Below are positions 1 through 9,339 of a DNA stretch of 64,000 nt, one piece after another. The stretch comes from Oscheius tipulae (taxonomy: Eukaryota; Nematoda; Chromadorea; Rhabditida; Rhabditidae), in NCBI GenBank assembly GCA_037178975.1, contig JASJZH010000005.1:744001-808000 (forward strand), read 5' to 3'. Below the pieces are notes generated by a model. It was not told where the DNA came from, did no database searches, and was given only the letters and a program-made list of their open reading frames with translations. The number at the start of each line of letters is the position of its first letter. Position 1 is the stretch's first letter. Position numbers and translations under genes: made by a program.

Positions 1-654
1 ATCCGAGATGAATATCTGTCATTCCTTTCGAACTTTTTCGAAATACCTTCATCATGATAAGACTACCAACGTGACCCTTTCCGCCCAGGAAAACTGGCCA
101 AACTTGTGACTCGAAGGAAGAAGGGAAAGCTGATTCATATTCTAGTTTATGTGTAATCGTGTCATTGGGAAGAGGGCTGTCTCGTGGGGTGAATTGGTCA
201 ATAGAAGAAGGACGAACAGGGACCAAGTCATGGTTTTCAGATACCCATCTCCATGGAAGATGCGACGTGTTCTGACAAGGAGGCAGTGATCGAGGTGGGT
301 CTCATAGGGACTACTTGGTATTAAGAAGAGTCCTAATGCATTTACAAGGCGGGATTATTAAACAGGGTTGTTTATAACTTCATGACTCGTACAATGCAAA
401 ATTTTGCACGATTACGTGGACTCAATGCTTGCATAACTGTGATGTTCTGCAAAGTTGTGGCTTTTGATGCGGCGAGGCAAGTAACGATCAAGACAGGCGG
501 ACAGGACTGTTCAGCTCGCGCCGAGATGGTACGGGGGGAGACTCGGCTGATAAACAAGGCTGACAAGACAGTTTAAGCGAGCTTAGCACCAAAAAAGTAT
601 TGTTTTCAGACCCTTCATCGAATAGCAGACTCCGTTCTACTCGACTACAAATCC
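1..654. other. Upstream gap with two dispersed-repeat motifs
   Basis: I see no supported gene here. The stretch carries a copy of the hairpin-type motif TGTTCTGCAAAGTTGT near 443-458, which recurs near 4.9, 61.3 and 62.65 kb, and one reverse copy of the dispersed core (CCGAGATGGTACGGG) at about 521-536. The open frames across these repeats are short and probably fortuitous. A TTTTCAG at about 604-610 could be a splice acceptor for the gene that follows, so part of this stretch may be its 5' intron. Confidence 0.5.
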
Positions 655-1683
655 ATGGCTCCAAGCTGGTCACCAGCCTTCTTCCAAAAACACTTGGCCA
701 TCGTCAGCTCTCCACACAGTTCAACCACCGAGAGGAAAATGTACTCCCGAGGCCTGGCTACAGAGAATGACACTTCGTGGAAACAAGATACCGGTGTTGT
801 ACTCTACGACGCTCACCTAAAAACTTTCCTCGAGAGGTTTACCAGCGATGATGATCTCATGAAGACTCTGTTTAATGGATTCTATCGTCTGATCGGATCA
901 TCGTCATATTACAACGGATCATCTGAACTCCGACGTTCCATAGCAGAGTCCGAGGTTGAATTGCACTGTTCAGGAGATGAGCCATCACCTCAGACAGCTG
1001 GATTATGTACGGGAGCTGTGAAAGTGAGTCAGAAAGACAGAGAGAACGAGAGATATCTATCGGAGAGTATAGTCACTGAGGAACAACTTTTTGTCCTCCT
1101 TCGAACATGGTGCTGTCCTGGAAGAGGAACACACATAGTGTATCTCGTAGTCTTTCATAAAAAAGAGTTAGAAAGTAGAGAACCGATAAAGTAGAGCACA
1201 GATACAGAGCTGGCGAATATGAGATGAGAGACAGTGATAGTAGACAGAGACAGATCCTGTTCAATAACTCATTTCCAGAACCTCTTCCAACTCTCTGAAA
1301 TCGTCCGGGACAAGCTGGAAACCTATCCAGGCCAGCTGCGACACGCTGTCCACCACTCCGAGCCCATGTTCATGAACGATTTGCCTTCTGAGGAGCGACT
1401 CAACGCAGCGACTGTTGTGGCCCAGAAACATACGACTGATTCGGAAGCAGCAATCCAAAAAGCGATCGTCGAAATGATGGATCTCTACGACGACGAGAAG
1501 GAGAACTTTCTGGAAAATTTTCCAGAGCACCGTCACGCGGGTCGGATTCTATTTGATCACTCGTTTAAACTCATTAATTCTCACCGATTCCATAAGGAGA
1601 AAAAACCCCGTCAGAAAAGGTTGCTCCGTCGAACGGTTAATAATCTCTGTCCTTCTTTCACTGATAATCAAGCTGATCTCTGA
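655..1683 (+). CDS. Secreted-family-like protein, divergent member (family S, copy 4)
   Basis: Proposed exons are 655-1023 and 1279-1683, joined in phase 0 through a strong GTGAGT donor and an ATTTCCAG acceptor, giving about 257 residues. No named family is recognised. The second exon aligns by eye with the copies at 15.7 and 19.7 kb: L-S-E-I-V near its start, a central PSEERLNAA matching TPKERKAAL, then a final block with RILFDHSFKLI matching ARFFEEALFLI. The first exon has FTSDDDLMKTLFNGFYRLI, which resembles the helix at the same place in the other copies, so the protein may hold more than one module. The C-terminus is unusually basic (KEKKPRQKR). No signal peptide is visible at the chosen ATG, so the true start may lie in an upstream exon. 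An alternative donor (GAG|GTTGAA) exists in exon 1. The exon 2 coding call is firmer than the N-terminus. Confidence 0.6.
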
Positions 1684-2768
1684 AGTCATGTGCTTTTGTA
1701 TTTATGTTCCTCAATTTCTGTACCTCAAAAGAGCTTCCTCCTGAATCCAAACCTCTTTAGAAAACCTCACCAGTATTTATTACTTTTAACGTGTAATTAT
1801 CTCGCCCAAGCATCTCTTTTTTGTCTACTGTTGAAGAATGAAGTCGTTGTTGTTAATTTATATCTCTGCAGAAATCGGGGGTGGTTCTTAGCTTTCCGGT
1901 CTCTAGATTAGCGTTATGACGATCATGATTGATGCAATTCTCGCCTCCAACCCTTGAAATTTTGAGCTGATCAGACTGATAGTCAACCTCCGAAAAAATT
2001 GTACCAGTTCCAAAAAAATCAGTCATGTACCCAAAACATCTTCCAACAGAATGGAAGGACCCGGTAGACAGCTATTCCTGTCCTCATTTAACATGATAGT
2101 TGTACTACTTCTGGTTCTTCTGTTTTTTTTCCAGTTTTTCTAATTCCTAAATTAAAAGTAAAATTTTCGTGTGTTTTCAGTTTCCTTTTTCGTAATTCTA
2201 ACCTTCTGCGTGTATAAATACCTACATAACGCCAAAAATGGGTGAAAAAACATGGTTTACAGAGCGCAGGAGCGTTTTTGGCTGGAAAATAGCCGTTTGA
2301 AGCTCAGTTCAATTAAATCTTGGGGTTTTCACGTAAGTTTGGGGACAAGTAGGTTTTTACATGCCTAGAATACGATAACACCAACATAAAAGTAAAAAGA
2401 TGTTGGGAAAATGATAAAAAATGGAAAAATTCTTCTTCGCGCGCGAACGCCGAGTTTCGGGCGTTCAAAGTGAGGTGCCACTACTCGTTGGAAAAAGTTT
2501 GGTAATGGAAGGGTCCCAAGTGCAAACCCCTCTTCGGCTCAACTAAGGCTTCCATTCTCTCACAGAGATAAGTAAATTGGTAGTAGTTTGCTACGGAGAT
2601 AAGACGTTCTTGGAGTTAGATTTGGTACCTATCCAGCTCAGAACTTAAGTCTGCTCGGCCTGGCCCCTCATCCAAATGCAATTGATCTCGCTCTGGCATT
2701 GATTACGGGTTATACTTTATCTTTATCGGAATAGTGGGAAGAGACAGAGACAAAACTTTCCAAACGAT
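1684..2768. other. Gap containing a foldback-element copy
   Basis: No gene is supported in this stretch between two convergent family-S genes. Its main content is the reverse copy of the foldback family described at 2215-2505. The rest is AT-rich sequence without clear coding signal. Confidence 0.5.
2215..2505 (-). repeat. Foldback/MITE-like element, family A, partial copy
   Basis: Read on the minus strand this stretch matches the left half of the element at 36955-37408. Shared blocks, in order, are TTTCCAACGA..AG.GGCACCT, then GCG.GCGAA.AAG.A near 2445-2460, then GGTGT.ATCGTATT.TAGGC, then AAACCTACTTG near 2340-2352. The order and spacing are kept over about 180 bp, so this is homology and not chance. 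The inner half of the element is not recognisable here. Confidence 0.65.
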
Positions 2769-3289
2769 TTATTCACTCTTATCCATATACTTCTCATACT
2801 TATCCACTAAAAACTTCATCAGCCTTGCCCGATCCAGCATCTTCCCGTCGATGTACTCGTCCGTCACAAACATTGTGAAGCTCTTCTCCACAAACTCTGT
2901 TCCCTTCTTCTTATTGTTCTTGAAATATCCATTGACGATCCGTTCTCTCGCCACATCTGCCGAGGTGGCCATCTCGGTCAGGGACTTGTTTTCCTAAGAA
3001 CAGTTGAGAAAATTTTGGAATTTCGTACCTTAGTGACTTTGATCCCATGCTTGACTTCAAGATAAAGTAGAGCCTCTCGTCTGTCTCCCACCGGAGCAGT
3101 AAAATTAAAAGCAATGGGCACCGCAGCTTGAAAAAGTGGCCTCAAATTTATTTGGGACAATTTTTGGAGAAGGGTGATGACAGTCCCGGACAGGTTCAGA
3201 TCCTTTAGAAGTTCTTCTGCCTTGGGGACTAGGAAAAAGTTTGAAGCTAGAAGAAGGGCAGGTAGACAGAACAGTACGGGTTTAAACAT
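2769..3289 (-). CDS. Small secreted protein (family S, copy 1)
   Basis: Exons 3289-3029 and 2993-2769 are joined in phase 0 across a 35 bp intron (GTACGA...TTCTTAG), giving 161 residues. The protein starts with a typical signal peptide (MFKPVLFCLPALLLASNFF) and is otherwise predicted helical, with no transmembrane segment and almost no cysteine in the mature part. The C-terminal block (GTEFVEKSFTMFVTDEYIDG, then ARLMKFLVDKYEKY) matches GAEFYKRCMLLLGEESYIT in the 15.7 kb copy and GARFFEEALFLIVDDGYIE in the 19.7 kb copy. It belongs to no family I can name. A poly(A) signal AATAAA overlaps the stop codon (TGAATAAA), which is an unusually early position. It lies about 210 bp downstream of the tandem-module gene on the same strand, so co-transcription is possible but not shown. 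Confidence 0.8.
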
Positions 3290-3502
3290 CTTGGGACAGT
3301 GGTCGCGAAAACATCTTGTGTTTCTTTCGGACCCACCCCTACTTGGAAATAAACAACTTTGGATACAGGTTTCGGGTTGGTGACGACAGCGGGATGGGAG
3401 AAGTATGAGTCCACAAGGTTCAAGAGTGCAAGGCCTAAAAAATGAACAAACAATTGAAAGAGTCAATGAAGTTTACTACAAAGTCATCTACAAGAATCGA
3501 TC

Positions 3503-4331
3503 TTAGTCTTGAAATCGGCAGTTGGTACCATCCCAGGATGAAGGCTTATCCAAGCTTTCCAGTGGTGGCTCAGGAACTCGAATGCCGCTCTTATAGGCTT
3601 CAACAGAACGAGGATAGTCACGAAGGTCTTTGGCTCTCTGGAAATGTGAAGACTCAAAGAAGTTGAGAGCACATACAGCAACTAAGTAGATGTTATTCTC
3701 CGTAGGTGTGAAAGAGTCATTCTCTGATTTGAGGCTAGTACACAGGTCTTGCTGATAGAAGATCCAGTAAGGCTCCGTACCTTCCAAGGTTTGTTGACCG
3801 TCGCAAATTTCAGCCACAGCCGTTTTTGGGACAGACTCGTTGAGAGGAAGTTCAAAAAAACGTTGATGCTCATAACCGTAGTGAGCAAGGATGGCGGTGT
3901 TGGGTCTTATTTGTTTGCTCATCTGGAAATGACATTTGAGAGAGAGACAGAGAGCGAGTACGCACCCTTTGGAAATCACTATCTATTGCGTTGTCTTCTT
4001 GGCCACGTTGAAGCCTGCGCAGACCGCCGAGATAAGTTTCCACGGAGTATGGATACTCTTTTAAGTCTTGAGCCCTCTGAAACCAAAAAATGTTAGTAAG
4101 GGTACGAGTACCTACCGCCACAAAGTACATTCCCTTCTTCTCCGGCGTGAAGCAGCTCTCTTCCAGAATGAGTTCAGCACAGATCTTCTTCTCGTAGAAG
4201 ACCCAAATCGGTTCATTCATTGAGCAGCCAAAAATTTCGGCTACTATTCTCTTCACAATCCGCTTATCGAGCTGAAACTCTTGGAAGTCTTCTTTCTTCC
4301 CGAAACGGGCGAGGATAACCGTGTCGGTCAT
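3503..4331 (-). CDS. Unknown protein with two tandem copies of one module
   Basis: Four exons (4331-4116, 4076-3966, 3922-3677, 3637-3503) join in phase 0 at all three junctions to give 235 residues. The introns are only 39-43 bp. Residues 1-109 and 110-235 are two copies of the same module, each coded by a long and a short exon split at the same place. Paired motifs are VILARFG / AILAHYG, WVFYEKKIC / WIFYQQDLC, FTPEKKGMYFVA / FTPTENNIYLVA and RAQDLKEYPYSVETY / RAKDLRDYPRSVEAY. No signal peptide or membrane segment is seen. I do not recognise the module. Because exon 3 begins with ATG right after the acceptor, two separate tandem genes are an alternative, but the phase-0 continuity favours one protein. 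An upstream acceptor (TTTCCAG) just before the first ATG suggests that more exons may lie 5'. Confidence 0.75.
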
Positions 4332-5740
4332 ATCTGGAAATTACGCTAATTGGAAATACGGGTAAAACCATAGAGAAATTGCTTTAGAAAAATTGGAAAG
4401 TGGGTGAGTCAAAATAGCTTATCAAATGTATGGGTTTGGCTCTGCGGACCTGGTCAGGGACTCTAAACATACATACTATGGAGCCTTGGCCAATGCTTAG
4501 ATTAGTGACATTTCTCTGAAGAGGGACTAAAAATGTAGAGTGAATTAGCCGGTATAAAGAAGCCGAGTGGTTAGAAATTGGTCGAGGCAAGCCAAAAGAG
4601 AGACGTAAACAAAGGTGAGTAATTGGGAGGCGTAACGATTTATGAAGCTATAGGAACTGGTAAAGTTACGAGTAGTTTAGGAATAAAGAGGTGAGCAGGC
4701 TTGTGCCGAAGTAGGCAGGGGCGAGTTGGGCGTTATCACTGTCACTGTCTGTGTCGGGAGTCTAGAAGAAGGTTTTTCTATTCCAGAACCTGTTTGATGA
4801 CAGTGAGAATTGAAAGTTTCCTGTACTAGGTATAGATTACAGAGAGAGGATTTTTTGTAGTAGTAACCTGCAGCTGGAGAATTTGCGACTATTAGAGGAA
4901 AATTCTGCAAAGTTGTAGCTTCGAAACTGGCAATGCGACTGGTTGCGGCTATGGCATTGTAGGTGTTTGTCGAGATGGTAGGGTGAGAAATCCCAGTATC
5001 GTCCCCACGCCAATCCCGCCCCCGCAAAACATCGAGCCCCTCACCAATGGAGAAAAAGTCAGGGAAGCCCCACCGTTTTACTGGGCGGTGGGCGTAAGAT
5101 ACGCTATCCGGACCTATTCTATATTCCCCCCTCCCACTTGTAAAAAGTGAATTGACATTTTTAGTGAAGACAGGTTAAACGTGGTACCGAGAAAGTAAAC
5201 GAATTTCCAAGTAACTCTCCCGAACAAGCTCGAAGACACTAACCAAGGCCAGCACTTCTTCTACTCAACCGTCATCCCCATTTGTCTCTTCCAAACTTTT
5301 GCAGACTGAACAAAACTGGGGCGATAGCCATTCTCCTGATTTCGTCAGAATAAGGACAGTCACCGCTATGCACCCTAATTTCCATGCCTTCGGCTGCAAA
5401 ACGAGTGACCGGATGTACATGAAGCAGGACACCGTCCCTGATCTTCTCGGAAAAGATGAATAAGTCGGCCCAATAACATTATTTCATTGCATGTGGTTTT
5501 TTTGGGGGATTGTACAATGTTTTCTCGTCCAAGGGTTGACCGAGACGCAGGGGAAAAATTCTCACCGTATAAGGATCCGTAGAGGGACTAGCAGACTACT
5601 TTGACTTCGGTTCTAATAACAACAGGGGGAAGGCACTTGGTGCTAAGAGACAACCAGCACCGGGTTTCAATAGGATTGGTCGAGAGAGAGAGAGAGAGAG
5701 GTGTCTAGGTACAATATATACATGGGAGTTCATGAAAGCT
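4332..5740. other. Gap with hairpin motif, core motif and GA tract
   Basis: No gene is supported. It contains a copy of the AATTCTGCAAAGTTGTAG motif near 4900-4919, a partial reverse core motif (CGAGATGGTAGGGTG) at about 4971-4985, and a (GA)n microsatellite at about 5682-5701. Confidence 0.5.
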
Positions 5741-8700
5741 TCAAGCCAGAGAGGTCTTGTGGTGAACATCGGAGTAGTTCTGGATGTAGTCCATCACGTC
5801 CGAGTAGCTGACCACACCCATTGGCTTGTGGTCCACGTCAGTGACTACCTGAAACCTTCCAGGTTTAAAACAAAATTGAGACCCTGCAGTTTTTGTATAC
5901 GCTACCCAGTTTGGAATAAATGTGGAAGCTTAATCCTATGTTTTTACAGATCCAATGTAACAAAAACTCACCAAGCTCTGTCGCTCCGAGCTGACCAGCA
6001 TGGAGATTGTGTCAAAGACGGACATGGTTGTTGTCAGAAGGGGTGGTGGGGGATTGCTGTCGGCGATTTCCTTAAACCATTAACTATTCTAGGGCTACGG
6101 TACTTCTTACCATTGCCTTAATGTCCAGCACTTCCAGATAGTTGGCAGGATGACGGACGAGCTCATTCATCACGTCTGCCTTGCTCAGCACGGCCTTAAT
6201 TTTCCCATTCTTGTCCAGAATCGGTACGCTGGATATCCGTCTGTCCAGAAAGAGTTGAATGGCCTCGGAGGTCAGAGCATCTTCAGTGATCTTAAAAATT
6301 GTTGCTTGATAGTTCAGGACTCAGAGATTAGTTTAAACTGCCTGCAAAAAATTGATTTTTGTGCAGATGGTAGACCCCTCTGGATCATAACAAAAAGGGC
6401 AGGGCACTTTCACGCAACCGAGTCTCTTCACAAAAACAGTGTTTTGATCTAGGTTCGGAAGAGTGGAGAGAGACATTAATTGATAGAGTGATTTCATGGC
6501 AGGAACAAAGTTTGAAAATTAGCACAGGGCATCGAGTTATCTAATTCTATTTAAATTGTTAAAAATTTCTTCAAAAATTGTTCTTGCGTCTCTGTCTGTC
6601 TGTGCGTCTAGTATTGCCAACCACTTACACTGTAAGTACTCTTTTTGTAACTTGAATAGTCCTGGCTTGAATTGTCAGTTTTAATCTGGGGTAACACCCT
6701 ACCTTTACAATATGCAAGTGGCGTCCGTCTGCAACCCAAGTCAACTCTAATCTGGGAAAACACTTGACAATGTTTGTGAGCTTTTCTGTTAAGTATCCTT
6801 TTCTGTTATCCTAGATTAGAGATGACAAGACAATTCTAGTTACAAAATTACTACTGACAGTGAGTTGCTCCGCCAGGAGCGATTTTTCTGATTTTTTGAA
6901 CTGTTTGACTAAGTCAAGATAATACAAGAAGAAGCTTTTTTGGGTTAGCAGTTAGTTTTATTTGCTTGTAAAAAGAAAATTTTTGCTTTTGCTCCTCGGA
7001 GAGTTTTTGTTCCTTGCTCAATAAAACCGCCGACAAGGAGGCGAAGCCGACTGGTTTGACAGAAAGGGCCACACGAATTCTGTCAAGTGTTATCCCAGAT
7101 TAGAGTTGGCATGTGTCGCAGATGGATGCCTCTCTTGCAACTTGTAAAAGTAGGAGATAAGAGATTAGAGACAGTTACTTTGTGTGCACACTACTTTTTG
7201 GTATGTCGAGTCACTTTGGGAATAGCTTTATTGGGAGAACGTTGCTAGCTCGACTACAAGGTGCCCCAAAAATACAGTAACTCGAAATTTGAGCTTTAGC
7301 GCCCTCATAGTTCATTGCAGATCCCAGCAAATTGGTATAATATTGAAGATTACTTGACAGGTAATCGAGCCTTTCCTCTAAAGTTTTCATAACTACTGCT
7401 CCCAGAGAGTCACAGTGCCCAACAGAGCAAACCAAATTCACGGCGGTGATCAAGATGTTTTCCGGGAGTAAGGATCTGACTGTAAATCGGTGTTCAAATC
7501 ATTGCTGGTTGTCAGCTCATCTAGATTTTAAGTTATTTTTCTAGGATTTTCAGCTAGTAGCCATTGGGAGACTGTATCTTACGTAACATTTTACGAAACG
7601 GGGGATTTTGGGGCAACCTGTAGAGGAGGTTCAAGTGAGAGGTAAGGGACTACGACAGGCTGGCAGAATGGTATATACACAAGCCAGTATTCAAAGCAAC
7701 GAGGCTATGAATCTCATTGAGGCCCTAGAGCCGATAGCAAAACTTATGCCCAAACGTCTCAGTATGTCGGAAGGGGCGAGATTTGTGATCAAAATAATGT
7801 TAACCTATTTAACGGCACCATTGTTTTAGTTCACTAATGAAACTTAGTGCTGTATTTCTATTCGAATCCTTTGAAACTTTTTAAACCAACAAGTTTTAGA
7901 TTTAAGTTTAAAAAAATTTGAACTTAATGGGTTTCTTTTTATATGGTTTCAGTCACGACCTGCTAGACTACCATACCAATTTATTACTGTTTTAAATTGA
8001 TGCAACCAAATTCTATAACTCACCGTGATCAAATTATACCAGGTGCCTAGTTTCTTGAAGCTCAGTGTGGCTTGCTTGATGTGCGTCCCAAGAGCCAGTT
8101 TCGGGTCGGACTGCAAGTTGCCGGCTCTTAGGGAGCACTGCGTGCCTACCAGTTTTAAAACTGTCTCCTGGAAGACAGTGCGCAAACTGAGGATATAGAG
8201 CAGATCGCCTTGACTCTTCTTCGGGTCGACGCCCTCATCGTGATGGACGACAGGAATTCGGTGGACACGATTCATACAGATCAGTCGAGCCGCATCCCAG
8301 ATACTGAAAAGTGAGAGTGAGTACAGGGAGATTGGGCACGGTACCTGGTCTCTGCGTCACACTTGATCAGACTCTTTCGGTTGTTGTGTTTCAGGAATTC
8401 TGCTACGGTCTGTTCAGCTACCTGAAAATGAAAAATGTCTCTCTGTCTCTCTCAACTCACCCTATGAACTCCTTCCGAAGCCATAACAATGGCTCTGAGA
8501 CAGTCCGTGACTGTCAGAATTCCCATGCCTCCCTTGATTTCCAGATTACTGACCACGGCTGCCTGATGGCCGCACTGGCTCAGCGCCGTCAGCGCCTTGT
8601 GTATTTTGAGATCACCGTCGATGACTACCACAGCTCCGTGGTTCGGCTGCAGGTCGTAGCAGGTAAGTGACTGCATGTAATGTCGGTAGGGGTCAGTGTG

Positions 8701-9339
8701 TCGATCTGTAAATCCTCTTGTTTTCTCGGCAGGGAACCTGTTAACCCACCAAAAGCGGCCACAATTTCAAATCGAACGTCCATGTTCGTGGTTGGTCGAA
8801 GGATTGCGTAGTCTGCGCTCAGGAAAACTTTTTCCGGTACAGACATGCGTCTCTGGTAGAGAGGACGAGGAGAGACGTCCTCCTCTTCCTCTGGATTGTC
8901 ACCATTTGAGGAGGATTCAGTCGACGGACCGCTACTGCTCATCTTACGACCATTGATAGAGACATTGCTGGAGGATTGGGTAACTCGGGGAGGCTGAAAA
9001 TTGAAATTGTATGCAAGTTTCGAGACAGTACAGGTGAGACTCAACAGTTCACGCGTTCAGTTGTTTTGTCAAACTTTCTGTCTCTCCAGTTAATTCTCAG
9101 ACAAAGGTACTTCGACAGTTCACACGCGCAATTGTTCAGTCAAAGTTGCTATTACGACAGCTCACACGCGCAGTCGTTTCCCTCCAACTTACCCTACTGA
9201 ACATAGTGTAGCGTCGGTTCCTGACATAGTCCTTGAAGCTGGTCGAGTTGCGTCTGGTTGTCTCACCACTGGACACGCCGGAGTCGTAGCCAGTGCGATC
9301 TTGACGATCGTACAGATTCATCGGCTTTGAGTCTAGCAT
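5741..9339 (-). CDS. AMP-activated protein kinase gamma subunit-like, four CBS motifs
   Basis: Eight exons are proposed: 9339-9193, 8993-8763, 8670-8461, 8421-8345, 8303-8024, 6290-6111, 6070-5972 and 5848-5741, about 443 residues in continuous frame. Residues 1-126 are a Ser/acid-rich leader; then come CBS1 (about 128-196, with SLTCYDLQP like the family's SHRCYDL), CBS2 (about 215-290, IWDAARLICMNRVHRIPVV), CBS3 (about 316-375, DRRISSVPILDKNG) and CBS4 (about 385-443, SLVVTDVDHKPMGVVSYSDV). In the family this is the regulatory subunit that binds AMP/ADP/ATP in the AMPK heterotrimer. The CBS2 His-Arg and the CBS3 Arg are kept, but the CBS1 Arg is Gln (GHQAA) and the CBS4 His-Arg is Gln-Ser (ERQSL), so nucleotide sensing is probably altered. 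It resembles the divergent extra gamma genes of nematodes more than the canonical one. The exon 2/3 junction (GTGGCC donor) is the least certain. Confidence 0.85.
6690..7165. repeat. Foldback (inverted-repeat) element inside the AMPK-gamma intron
   Basis: Two arms of about 80 bp face each other: 6697-6775 and 7078-7160. The inner ends carry AACTCTAATCTGGGAAAACA on the left and TGTTATCCCAGATTAGAGTT on the right, and the arms stay similar through the GTCCGTCTGCAACCC / CGCAGATGGATGCC block. The outer parts share ACCTTTACAA / TTGTAAAAGT. The centre is AT-rich without coding capacity. This is the structure expected of a non-autonomous foldback or MITE. It helps explain why this one intron is about 1.7 kb while the gene's other introns are mostly short. 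Confidence 0.75.
7211..7474 (-). other. Open stretch in the large intron, possible nested exon
   Basis: On the minus strand a TTTACAG acceptor-like site near 7475 is followed by about 87 codons without a stop. The translation has amphipathic, plausible protein-like sequence (GAVVMKTLEERLDYLSSNLQ). There is no clear partner exon and no family match that I can see. A second open stretch lies on the plus strand at 7608-7829. Either could be a remnant of an inserted element or a nested gene. I do not call a gene here. Confidence 0.2.
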
